This document shows positions 1 to 11,209 of a DNA stretch of 40,817 nt, piece after piece. How positions within the stretch are numbered: position 1 is the first letter of the stretch; every line of letters begins with the position of its first letter. This stretch comes from Intoshia linei. Lineage: Eukaryota; Orthonectida; Rhopaluridae. The position numbers and the translations under genes were made by a program. The notes under the pieces were generated by a model. The model searched no databases. It was not told the DNA's origin and worked only from the letters and a program-made list of their open reading frames with translations. The stretch covers positions 1-40,817 of the forward strand of contig LWCA01000198.1 of the NCBI GenBank assembly GCA_001642005.1, written 5' to 3'.

Positions 1-88
1 TAACTTCCCAAATTTTTGGAAAAATCGAAGCCAAAAAATTGGAAAAATTTGTCTAGGAGTATATGGGTTAATATACACATTTATTGTG

Positions 89-199
89 CAGTGGTGTGGC
101 GATTATCCGTAGAGCAAAATTATTTTTATAGTGCTATTTATTTGCAGTAATTGATAATTTACTTTGCAATTTTCTGTGCGTATAATAGCGACACCACTA
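89..199. mobile_element. Short element with 18-base inverted ends
   Basis: The left end begins CAGTGGTGTGGCGATTAT at 89. The right end at 182-199 is its reverse complement with two or three mismatches. The element is about 111 bp and has no coding capacity. The CAGTGG start resembles hAT ends, but I see no clear 8-bp target duplication, so the superfamily is uncertain. It ends just upstream of the first syntaxin exon found. Confidence 0.5.
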
Positions 200-224
200 C
201 AGTGCACTGAACTTGAATTTTAAG

Positions 225-2492
225 GTAAAAGATATCTGGGATAAATTACACATCATAAAATCTAAAATAAGTATGGTTATGGAATTAAACAATGATATAC
301 TCTCTTTGCCTCAATCTAATGAAAGTATATGCTAATAAATATTACATTTGTAGTTTGAAATTAATAAAAATAAATATATTAAGAAACTAATCAAAAACTT
401 GAACAACTACAAAGCGAAATTAGGGAAATGGCTAGTCAAGTAAACCAAGATTTGAAAAGTTTATTATTATACAGTCAGGCCTCTCAACATCGCTATTTTG
501 GTATTTCAATATTTATGGAGGTGTTGAGAGGATAACATTACAAATAGGTAGTCAAATAATGATAACAGTTATTATAATTTTGCTATAAAATTGAAATATA
601 GTGACGATGTCGAGAGGTCTGACAGTACTTTTATATGTAAATTGGGGTGTTTCAAAAAGTAGAAAATTGTGAAATTTTTCTTAACGGTAGAAAAAATTAT
701 CCAATATTCATATTAACAGTATTAGGTGAGTTTTTTATTTGTAAAAGTGCTCAGATCAGTTGCGCACCACAAATAAATATTTGAATAAAAATGACGGAAA
801 AGTAGTTTATTAATATATTAATCATATCATATATCTCTATTAGTATAGTCATGTTTGCAATCAACAGAATCATATTATATGATACATATTAGTAAATCAT
901 ATAAACATAAGTTTCGGTCATTTTAACTGCCGTATTGTTTCTAAACTATGAACATTAATTGGGATGCCATTTTATACGTATTCGACACATAACCAATTCA
1001 TATGATTTCTTGACGTAAATTTTACATCTACGACCACCGAAATGCAGAATTATTATTTATATTATACAAAATAAACCTTAACATGCATGTTTAAATTAAT
1101 ATTAGGTTTAAAACTTCAATCGTTGTTCGCAACTGATCTCGCAAATTCAGGATATGATAATGGTTCCAATTTGTGAAACGTCCTAATAATACTACATAAA
1201 TATTATATTATATTTTATATATATTATATGCATTGCTGGGATCGGCAACCTTTTGCATCTCGTGACCCCGTTTTTGAAAATTCAATATTAAAATGATTAT
1301 AATGATCCAATTGTAGTAGAAAATCTTTAAACGCTGTTTAAAAGCTGAAAAATTTAAAAATAAATAATTTACATATTTACTCAAAAGGTCACCAAAATGA
1401 TTCTATGATCCACTGGTTGCCGATCCTTGCCCTAATGTTTAAGTATAGCTTATATATTATATGTTTTTACTGTACGGTATAATTTTTTTAATATCTTCGT
1501 ATAGAGATAGAAAATAATATAAAATCGTTACAATCAAATGATTCCGGGGTTGAACTACGAATAATGGAAGTGCAAGTAAATTTAATTAGATTTAACGAAT
1601 GTTGATTTTATTTTGAAAAACCTTATTTAACTAAATAACTTGTAATAAATTATATTATTAAAATAACAATAACTATCTTATTTCTTGACATTTATTTTTA
1701 ATCATGTCATAAAGATACAAAATTAGACATTCAATTTAATAAATGGAAAATAAATTTAATACGAAAAATAATGAAATGTTTTATATTATATTTGACAAGG
1801 CTAACAGCATCGCTATTGAAATTACCAAATTAATGAAAATATACTATGAAAATCAACAAAAGTATCGAATAAATTGTAAAAAATGGATACAACGTCAAAT
1901 GGAGTTGAGTAATTATATAATCAATTTAGGTTAAATTCAATAATTGGTTGCATTATTTAATGCTTCATTTTTATTCATCATATGTTTTATTTTAGGTAAT
2001 AAAATCATAACGGATCAAGAAATTGAGGATTTGATAGAATCAGGAAACCCTACCATACTGACACAAGACGTAATTAAATACAAATGGTTCAAACATTTAA
2101 CAATAAATTAATTAGATTGTTACCCAAACCAAAGAAGCTAAACAGTCTCTTAAAAAAATCCAATCTCGTTACAATGATATAATTAAACTGGAACAATCAG
2201 TAAAAAAGTTGTATGAATTATTTATGGACATGGCAGATTTGGTCGAATCAAAGGGTGAATCAATTAACCGAATAGAATATAATATTTTAAAATCTATTGA
2301 TTATGCAGAAACTACGACAAAACATACTAAAAGAGCTTTTAAATATAGAAATAAATCCAGAAAGGTAAAAAATTTATTGCTTTCATAACCTATACATTAC
2401 AGAAAAGAAAGATAATTGCAACTGTATTCGTAATATTTTTATTAATTACTGCCGCAATAATTGCAATTATTGTATTTACCACTTTATACTAG
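225..2492 (+). CDS. STX1: Syntaxin-1-like Qa-SNARE (5' incomplete)
   Basis: Plasma-membrane t-SNARE that pairs with SNAP-25 and synaptobrevin in vesicle fusion. Modelled exons: 225-324, 384-458, 1505-1575, 1800-1908, 1996-2069, 2116-2364, 2403-2492 (255 codons plus TAG; human syntaxin-1 is 288 residues, so about 30 N-terminal residues are not found). Exons 1-4 give Habc helices, including LRI and IQRQMEL motifs at the expected spacing. Exon 5 holds the linker motif ESGNP. Exon 6 is the SNARE helix (IIKLEQSV, RIEYNI). Exon 7 is a basic stretch followed by a roughly 20-residue hydrophobic C-terminal anchor. The alignment to syntaxin-1 is gap-free through linker and SNARE. Oddity: the zero-layer glutamine is lysine (ESKGE). 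The 46- and 38-base introns are very short, whereas the 1,046-base second intron holds three transposon remnants. Plain reading from ATG 1743 is not used, because the exon-4 acceptor at 1798-1799 restores the family alignment. Confidence 0.9.
472..625. mobile_element. Pogo/Tigger-like MITE
   Basis: A 154-bp element in syntaxin intron 2. The left end CAGTCAGGCCTCTCAACATC is mirrored at the right end by the complement of CTGTCAGACCTCTCGACATC. It is flanked by TA on both sides (470-471 and 626-627), the target duplication of Tc1/mariner/pogo elements. There is no transposase. Confidence 0.75.
722..1186. mobile_element. Mariner-like non-autonomous element
   Basis: A 465-bp element in syntaxin intron 2. 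It starts TTAGGTGAGTTTTTTATTTG and ends with the complement of TTAGGACGTTTCACAAATTG, with TA on both sides. A second inverted block deeper in (AGATCAGTTGCG near 756 and its complement near 1130) supports a single unit. The TTAGGT start is typical of mariner. No open transposase frame was seen. Confidence 0.65.
1236..1429. mobile_element. hAT-type MITE, family shared with 18280-18560
   Basis: A roughly 194-bp element with inverted ends sharing GGATCGGCAACC. Its interior (AT-rich block with AAATATGTAAATTATTTATT and a GGGTCACGAGATGCAAAAGG-like end, read on the minus strand) matches the 281-bp element at 18280-18560, so the two are copies of one family. The 8-bp target duplication is degraded here. 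Confidence 0.65.
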
Positions 2493-2530
2493 TTGTATTG
2501 ATTAAATATTGAATGTCCGAATTTTGAACA

Positions 2531-2570
2531 AATAAAATGCAATGAATGAAAAAATATGAAACATTTTATT
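2531..2570. promoter_or_regulatory. Facing poly(A) signals of syntax​in and RIM
   Basis: The only 126 bases between the two stop codons hold AATAAA on + at 2531-2536 (39 bases past the syntaxin stop) and AATAAA on - (TTTATT at 2565-2570, about 50 bases past the RIM stop). The two transcripts should therefore end in, and probably overlap within, the same short interval. Confidence 0.6.
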
Positions 2571-2618
2571 AACAAATAAATAAACATTTAGGTGTCAAGT
2601 TTGGTTAACATTATAGAT

Positions 2619-5600
2619 TCAAGTGTCACCATTAATTTTAATTTCGGCGTAAAACTGGTTATAGAGTTTGTACCATCCAAGTACCAAATTTGATAAATTT
2701 AGATTTGTTAGGCGTATTTGAGCAATACCTACTAAAGATTTACGCTCTATTTTGGAGTATTCAGCGAATATACTAATTTGTAAAAATTCAGCATCTTTAA
2801 GACTTGAAAATATTAACGTTTCCTGATATAAAGGGCATGTCATCCGTTTGGCACAATTTGTTCTTTGCCGTTCAATAAGGTGTTTTGCGCTACTGACCAA
2901 ATATATTTTAGCGTAGGTTGCTAAAGTATAAAATTATATTTTTTAATTTATTCATGTCAATAAAATTACCAGGTAAGGTTTTTGACGATTTGTATATAAA
3001 GTCTCTGGCTTTTATAATTTCAACAATTAAATTATTGTTTTTCATAAGTAAACTCAATTGAATTTCACCTAAACATGAAGCTCCAAAAATTTGCCTATTT
3101 ACTACTTGCCCTGGCCCAATCCCTTCGATAACTAAAATTTATTATTAAATTTGGAATGAAATTTTTTACAATTATCAAAATGAAAGTTTTCTTTTCTCTT
3201 GATTGATTCGCTAAAATATTTTAAAAAAAAAATCAATTAAATTCAAAAATATACCAGTGGTTATTTTTCAATACATCAGTACCGATTTCTTCGCTTCTAT
3301 TAAACTGAACATTTTCTAAAACATAGATTAAGGTGTCATGGATGTTGTTTATTAATTAGTATTATATATAGTTAATTATAATTATTAAATTTTTTAATTT
3401 TTAATCGTCTACCCTCTATTCCCTATAGCTTACTGTATCATTACTGAAATACTAGATTTAATGAACCTTGGCGACTCAATTCCATAATATATGGTTATTG
3501 TAGGAACAAATGTTGATAAAATGATATTTTGTAACTAATTACCAGTTAAAAACAAATTTCATTAAAATTGAAGAAAATTTTTAAAGAAAAAAATTTTAAC
3601 GCTATTTTATTGAATGTATAAAAAAATTGTTTTTATGACTCGTAAAAAGTCTACACCTGCATAATCATATGAAAAGACAATTAATTTGTTTAAATATGAT
3701 TAATAACCATGATTTGAAAATTTTTTGCACAATCCTATTAATGCGGCAACTTTATATCCCAAACTTTTGCGTCTGTTGGCTTTACTGCTAAATTTTACCA
3801 CATTTATATCAGGCGTATTTTCTTGTGATGATGTAGAAATTACACTAAAAATCAAATTATCAACACCACGTTAAAATATTTACGATGTCAGCTGTTGATG
3901 GTCCGAATTATCATGGTAGACTGTTGTTTTTACTAAAAACAGTAATAATGAAAAAATGAAAAAATAGAAAAAAATTTTAAACCGTTAGTTTCTTCTTCGT
4001 TATTATCTTGAAAACTTTCCTCGGATATACTACGAAAATGCAATATTTTTTCTTTGTTAGTAATTGGACTACTCTCTTCTTCGTCGTCTTCTTCGATAAA
4101 ATGGTTTGAATGCTTGTATTTTGAAAATTGTTTATTTGAACCGTGTGTATGCATTAATTCTTGGTTAGAATCGGAAATATTAGATTCTAGGGAAATAGTT
4201 GAATTAGGATTTTTAAGTTTTTCATGATGGTAATTTTCACCACCAAATGATGATTTGTTGGGATCACTTGAATCATAAAATTGAGAAAAAGAGTCTCTAC
4301 CTTGTATGTAAGGATTATTTGATTCAGTCGAATAATTCGATTTAGAATCATAAATACCCCTAGACTTGAAATAGTCATGTTTGTATTTTGGTTTAGCATT
4401 ATGGTAATTATCAATAATTTGGTTATTCATAAAGGAATTTTTTTTCTCAAAATAATCAGATTCTTCAATATTTACATCGTTCTGACTATTAAAAATTCTA
4501 TAACCTTTGTTATTCTTTCTATAATCTTGTCTATTTTTTGTATTGCTCATAAACATTTTATTATACAACTTTGGTTCTAAATTTCTGTTTTCAATGGAAT
4601 GCGTTTGTAGCGCTTGTAACGGATTTCTATATTCTTGTTCATAATCTGATGCATAATTTATATTTTTTGAGGTGTATGGTAAATTTTCTTCAGGGTTAAA
4701 ATAATTCTTATCACGAGAATAACTAATAGAATTTGGATATCTAATGTAATTCTGATTTAAATAGTTGGATTTTGGATACGCAAAGTCATTGGGTTGGAAT
4801 GAGTATTGCGTTCTATTTTGGTAATGAGCATCATTTACGCAATCGGAATACGCCCGTTCGGTGTACGGTTCTTGGCGAAATCGAGCATTGATAATTTCAG
4901 AGGTTGTTATAGGTATAGGTATAGCTGGCAACATTCTTTTAATCTTTTTTTTATGTGGTCTATAATTGCATTTATAACAAAATTTTTAACTCACAATAAG
5001 ACTTATTGAATAAGTGCTTATAATGTTTAAATTTTATTACCTATTATTATTAAAATCTTGGCCCAAGTTGCAAACGTTATTATCTAATTTTTTGTTTAAT
5101 TTCAATTTGAATATAAAAATATTACTGTACCTGATGTTGAGTAGGTCTTACTGTCAAAAAATTGATTATTTTCAATATTATCAGATTTCTATAAAATAAT
5201 ATTACACTGTAATCAATAATTTATAGTTGAAATTCTATTCAATATTAATAGTCAATTTATATAATAAGTAATATTAATAGTTGAAATTTATATTAATTAC
5301 AAAGTTTATAAATAATTACAAGTAGTTTTCATCTAATGTGTTTCAAAGACAAAAATACAAAAAGATATTTATTATTTTTTAAATTAAAAAAAAAAATTAC
5401 ATGATAAAATGAAAGAGTTGAGTTCTTGCATTCCAATTGATAAATACATATATTATTGTAAATATCAATATTGTTTAAATTTAGCTCGACCTAAATTTAA
5501 TTAGACTAACATTTTTGAATTATAAATTTTTTTTTATTTAAAAAAAAATTTTTAAATGAAATTCAAATTACCTCTCCAATACATTCATCATGAGATAAAT

Positions 5601-8600
5601 TATCAAAATCGATAACTGTACATAAAAGTGGTACGTTGAATAAATCTTGCTTGTAAACGTTGTATATTAAAAATGTTTGATTCCAAACGGGATTTGATGT
5701 GTTATAAATCGTTTTAGTTTTTCGATATATAGGATTTCTATATAAAATTGATTAAATAACTAAATAATATACTACAATCCTTACTTAATGATTAAATAAT
5801 TAAGTAACTAGCTTGGCTGTTTTGTACTTCATACAAACAGCACCTAGATCTACCGATAGGACGTAGGACTTTACTATTATCTACTATTAAAAAAAATAAA
5901 ATATTACATAAAAATACCATTTTTCACTATAACCAATCTTTTAAAATAATGGTTCCAAAACGTGTGAAGATAATTTTTTATTTTTAAATTCTATCACCAT
6001 TAATTATATAAAAAATTTTTGTTTTAATCAAAATAAGTTCCAAAAAAAGGGTAAATAATAAATTTTTTATACATTTTAAACGTAAAAAGCTGTATTAAAT
6101 GATATCTTTTTTTAAATTCGATTACCATAGATTATAAAAATTAAAAATTGATAAAAAGTATTTTTTTGACCGTGAAGACATCATTTGTGAGATGAAAAAT
6201 TTTTGTGTGTAATATCTGGAGATAACTGAATAAACTGTAATGTTTTTTGAAACTTTGGGACTATTTTTATTTTTTTGAAAAAATGGTCATTTGTGGTTTT
6301 GGCCCTGAAGATATAATTGTTTGAAATTTAAATTTATAACCATCTACCATGTCAATCAATTTTATCACGATGATTATAATCACGTTTGTTTTTATCACGA
6401 TTAATTTAATAAACTTCGTTTTTATCATGATTTTAATTAAACTGAAAATAAAAATTAATAGAAATAACAGAATTAAATGAATAATTTTGTGATATTACAT
6501 TTTAATAATAAATTAAATAGCAAAATAGTTAAGATTTAAAGATAATGCATGTATGGTCCTCATTATTTCTGTGTGATTCAACATTATTCTTTTTATATGA
6601 AATTTTTTAATTTTATAATGCAATCTTTTGTAAGGCGATTCACCAGCTATTACCTTAATGTATATACCACGTTGGAACTGATTTTCTTCCTTGAGTTTTC
6701 CAATGAGCTTCCAGACAATAGGTAATAGACAACCATCTACATCAGCGGTTCTCAAATGGGAGTACTATTTATTTTAAAATATATTATTGAATTTATTTTT
6801 TTAATAGAATTAAAAAAGCACTTCCTCGGCAAAGGTAAGATGCTGTTTGTACCAAGTACATAACAGTCAAGCTAGTAGCTAATATTATTAAGGAAATTCA
6901 TAAATTTTCTCACGTTTAACAGTGAAATGTCTTACACAATCATCTGATTAATTATAATGATTACCGAGATAAAAATGAAATGACACAATATGGATTTCTT
7001 TCATACCCATCTGCTCGTTCTATAAATATTGAACAGGAAAGAACTCCAATGTGTATACAAAGCTTTTCAATGTTGTAAAAAATTTTTAACTATATGAATT
7101 AAATTTTATTAATTATATATTTCAGTGGTTCCCAATCGGTTTGGTCTTTCCCCTCAATAAATAATCAAAATTGGACCCATACAATTTTTTTTATTATAAA
7201 GATTATTTTTAAAATTGATAAATGTTCTTACTTTTTGAAAACTTTCAAGACCCCGTTTAGGAAACACTGATTTATGGTTTACTTCTATAAATCCTGCATA
7301 TTTTACAACTTGGTCCAATTTTCTTGGATTTATCGACGAATTTTTAGAAATAATGGTGTTATCTATAAATTTTTTTTCTTAAAAAAATAAATATAATGTA
7401 TACGAATTTAATAAACCTGGTGGTATGTACAATAACATTTTTTTTCTAAAATTATTATATAACTATCTTTGAATTGTTACTCTAAGTATCGATGAATTAT
7501 TAAGTTTATATATTTTAGTTTTTTAGCCGAGTGGATTATGTCGTATACTTGGTTAAATGATAAGTTTCTTAGATTGTAAGTTTGCCATTTCACCACTTCA
7601 TCCCCTAAATTATGTTGAAACAAATATTGATATATATTTTGTATATTACCTGCTCGTATACCACCCACTTTATCAGCGATTCCATTCTTTCTAACTTTTG
7701 TTACAAAGGCACCTAGATAACCTTCAACAGTCTTCAAACCACCTACTACTTTGAATCCTAAATAGCGTTTAATAAATATTTTAAATCACATTACCCAATG
7801 ATGACCTTAAATATATTACAAATGGGGAGTCTCTGTCTAGGGGTACCTTTGGTAATATCATTTTACCTACCAATACATTACAATCAGTTGATGTAGTCCA
7901 GACGGCTGGCTAATTTAGTCATTTAAATTGAATAATATTTAAATATAAAATGTTACCATAAAATTTGAAAATTCTTCTAAAATATTGTAAATAATGATGT
8001 ATAATTAAATGAATAATAATTACCTTCACATTCATACATTTTTCTATTGATGGCATTATGACTACGATTTGTCTTTTTTGGTGTGCTGTGTGTTGTATTA
8101 TTGTGCATAGAATAGTCAATACAAGAAGGGTCAATTTCTTGATTGTTTATAGTATATTTCTCTCTATCTGTTTCATCAAATGTGTTTTGCTTATTCTGTA
8201 AATGCATTTTGGGATAATTTTCGTGTTTTTCAAAGTAACTGTTGATAAAAATAATTAGACGATATTCCCATTATATATTGAATTTATTATTGTATGATAT
8301 TACTGTCAATATATAACTAATTAAAACAAATTTCTATACTAAATATAAATTTTAACCATGTATAAATATAACCACACGATTTCGTGATGTTAATGATAAT
8401 GTGTTCTATATACAAGTGTATGAAGAATACTAATATATATTGAGAAAATTGTTGCATTTTACATATTTACATGTTTTTAGTAGAAACGCACAATAATTGC
8501 TACGCTTAATATCTCGTCATCTTTTTTTACGTGGATCCACTACAACGTGGGAAACATTGCTTTTATTGATCATAGTATTGAACATAGTATTGATCAAAAC

Positions 8601-11209
8601 GACATATAAAATTTAAATTTAAAACTGAATTTAAACTATTTTATTTATTTAAAATTGTATGTAGTCTGCCTGAATAACTCTTATAAAATACTAAATAAAA
8701 CTGTTTCTTACAAATTTTATATTATTCGTATTCTTCTAAATTATTTAATTAAAAAAAAATTGTAATTCTGGAAATTTTCATTCTCACGATCAAAACAGCA
8801 TATTGCTTATTTAAAAATTGATGGATTATTAAAAATTTAAAGATAAACAATTTTTACTCATATAATATGCTTTATTTGTCTGTGTGTGTGTTATTGTTTA
8901 ATTCAATAACTACCAGTCTTAGAATTTTAAAAAGTCCACATTTCTATTACAGTTTTTTTTCCGAGTGTTAGTAAGATAAATTTCAATTTCCTAAACTCAC
9001 ATCTTACTAGTCAAAAAGTCCAATTGTACTTTTTTTGAAAATCAAACGAGTTGGAGAATTAAAAAAAAAATATTCACTCTAATACGGATTTAACAACCAT
9101 AAACATTATCATAAATTTAAATTTAAAAAAAATTATCTTCAGGGTCAAAACCACACATTACCCTTTTTTTTGAAAACAGCCCTAGAATTTCAAAAAAATT
9201 ACAGGTGGTACAGTTGTATCTTGTTAACACACACAAAAAATTTCAATTTGAATAAGTGACGCTTCGCGGCCAAAAAAGCATTTTAGTATTTATACATTTT
9301 TCATTTTTATATTTATTATAATATTTTGCAATATTGATAAAATTCACCTGAATCATGTTTATAAAGTGCTGATTTCGTTAATTATTGATACATAATTGGT
9401 ATTTTTAAGTATTTATTAAATTGATACTGAATATATATTATCATATTGAAAATGAAAAAATAGGTTTTTATAGTTTTATTTTTTATTAAATGTATGCTAT
9501 TTATGACCATTTTTAAGATTGTACTGTTTTTACTTTATTTTTAATATTATACACACATTCTATCTAATTAAATAAAATTAATTAATTATTTACATAAAAA
9601 TAAAAAAATCTGTTCAATATTTAAATAAATTTTTGTTACTATCGATTTTAAAATTTAATCTAAATTTAAGTTTATTTGGAATTCAAAAAATTCATATTCA
9701 TACGAATTCATAAAAAATAACTATTCCATAACCCTGCAATATCGAGATTGACGGTAATATATTTCATACAAAAAAATTACTTTCTAAAACTTGTGTCAGC
9801 AGTATCAAAAGATTCATTGACAAATATATTGCCGTCAAGGTGGTTTTTTTGGGTATTTTTATATATTTTTTTATCTCTAGAACGAGAATCAAAATAATTA
9901 ACTTGTTGAGGATCCTTAACATTAAAATTATTAGCATTATAACCAGACGTATTTTCTAGAGGTATATGAGTAGTTTGTTTATGAGGGTTACGGTAAAGAT
10001 TAGAAGGGTTTGAAACATTGGCACAATTTTGAACATTTTTTTCGTGTTTATCGTATTTTTCATGATTTTTAATGACTGGATTGATTAACAGACTTTGATC
10101 TACACTTTTCATGGTAATATTATCAGTTTCATTATGAATTTGTTTGTTTATATTTTTATTGTATGGTTTAAATTTGCTTTTTGAATTATCAGTAGGTCTA
10201 GCAATAGGTATTTTAGTCTCGGAAAAAGACGAATACATTTTATTCTCTTTATCTCCAATTATTTTAGTGATTTGAAGTGGTGTAACAATTTTAGACGTTG
10301 TAATATTTGATGGTGTAGTTTGAGAAATTGTAATATTTTTTAAATTTAGTTCCATTTTTTTTCGGCAAAGATTACAAGTATATCCATCATTCTAATTTTA
10401 AATTTATTATAAAACGATAAATTACATTATAATTATAAATTACTTGTAATAAAAGGTAAAATTATGTTAAAAATTTAATACAATTAATTATATAATTTAT
10501 TTATTTATTATTGATTGTCAAAATGACATTGATAATTGTAAATATTTTAAAACTATTTTGCTTAAAGGTTTGATAAAAATTAATATTTTGCTAGAAAAAT
10601 GTAAATGTACAATAAGCATTGTCCACTGCAGTAGAAATGCTGCATTTAATATATAAAGGTTTTAAAAAAATTAAATATATACATATAAGTGTCGCAACTT
10701 TCAAATACGGTTAATTCGTATTGATTGTATAATTTTAAACATCAATAAATGTTGGCGATTTCAAATATGAATATTTATACATTTTAGAGTAAAATTAGAT
10801 CAACATTAACTTGTACCAAGTATGTATTTTATGTACATTTCAATGCAAGTAATATAAAAATTTGTCATTTAAAAATTAAAAGTACCTTATTAGGCCGACA
10901 ACACCTTGAACAACATTTCATTTTACACATGTTGCAATATTTTCCCGTTCCCTCCACAAACTTTGTATTTCTACACAAACTACAAATTGTGTCATCTACT
11001 TTTTGATTTCGAATTTCACTTTCTTTTTTTTGTAATTTAATTATTTCATCATTCGTATTTCTAATTTTTTTAAAACTACTTTTTTACCAAAATTACTCTT
11101 TAATCTTTCGCTCTTTTTCTTCTTCCTTTTTTTGTCTTTCTACGACGTCTTTAATTATTTTTTGTTCTTCCAGTGTAAGCAAACTGAAATTGGACTCTAG
11201 TGGGTCCAT
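2619..11209 (-). CDS. RIMS: RIM active-zone scaffold (zinc finger, PDZ, C2A, C2B)
   Basis: Presynaptic scaffold that tethers vesicles, Ca channels and Munc13. Modelled exons (descending): 11209-11097, 11060-10886, 10391-9781, 8238-8024, 7866-7795, 7757-7650, 7604-7481, 7445-7417, 7377-7283, 7089-6965, 5737-5572, 5490-5401, 5188-5126, 4943-3983, 3315-3283, 3131-2970, 2920-2619; total 3,444 bases, 1,147 residues. Seen in order: N-terminal helix (EEQKIIKDVVERQKKEEEKE); eight-cysteine zinc finger (CSLC, CNMC, CSRC, CNLC); PDZ (GYLGAFVTKVRKNGIADKVG, GDEVVKW); C2A (NPVWNQTF, RNPYCVI); Asn/Ser-rich linker with an acidic stretch (EEDDEEESSP); C2B (GEIQLSLL, TLPATYAKIYL, GIAQIRL, GWYKLY) at the C terminus. 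The zinc-finger, PDZ and C2 junctions are firm. Exons 5188-5126 and 3315-3283, the 4943 acceptor (4959 is the alternative) and the 7377 acceptor (7362 possible) are less so. The SGAWF motif after the finger is absent. An upstream first exon cannot be excluded. Confidence 0.9.
5807..6876. repeat. About 40-bp inverted ends bounding 1.07 kb inside a RIM intron
   Basis: The left arm at 5807-5847 (ACTAGCTTGGCTGTTTTGTA...) and the right arm at 6835-6876 (...ACATAACAGTCAAGCTAGT) are reverse complements at about 36 of 40 positions. Both lie in the intron between the two C2A exons (6964-5738). The interior holds an R1 repeat, a lone hAT-like end at 6743 and an 80-codon minus frame of no recognised family. 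A third arm copy is at 28315-28350. It looks like a non-autonomous transposon, but I cannot name the superfamily and see no clear target duplication. Confidence 0.55.
6100..6330 (+). repeat. R1 dispersed repeat, copy 1
   Basis: Recognised by the block TTTTTTTGACCGTGAAGACA at about 6162, then TTTTTGTGTGTAATATCTGG and a later ATTTGTGGTTTTGGCC block. The same ordered blocks recur at 9110-9300, 12236-12420, 21590-22145, 25800-26070 and 27650-28060. There is no coding capacity. Boundaries are approximate. Confidence 0.55.
7123..7269. mobile_element. hAT-type MITE in a RIM intron
   Basis: A 147-bp element starting CAGTGGTTCCCAATCGG and ending with the complement of CAGTGTTTCCTAAACGGGG. It fills most of the intron between the exon ending at 7283 and the C2A exon starting at 7089. 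The flanking 8-mers do not match, so the duplication has decayed or the limits are off by a few bases. Confidence 0.6.
9110..9300 (-). repeat. R1 dispersed repeat, copy 2
   Basis: A minus-strand copy in the RIM intron 9780-8239. It shows GGTCAAAACCACACATTACC, then TACAGTTGTATC, ACACACACAAAAAATTTC and GTGACGCTTCGCGGCCAAAA, the reverse-complement order of copy 1. Confidence 0.55.

Noticed and set aside
1743-1934. 63-codon plus frame with its own ATG
   Set aside because: An in-frame TAA lies directly before the ATG, and only the part from 1800 aligns with syntaxin; it is an exon read through into intron.
4187-5199. Several short frames on both strands around the RIM linker exon
   Set aside because: They overlap the 320-codon linker frame in other frames, or are hydrophobic AT-rich noise.
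6513-6755. 80-codon minus frame in a RIM intron
   Set aside because: It sits within the inverted-end element and does not continue the C2A domain, whose true exons at 7089-6965 and 5737-5572 join in phase.
6743-6760. Lone hAT-like left end CAGCGGTTCTCAAATG
   Set aside because: No matching right end before a coding exon; similar single ends at 18686, 30342, 38180 and 39393 were also left out as elements.
8876-8892. TGTGTGTG run
   Set aside because: Ordinary short microsatellite.
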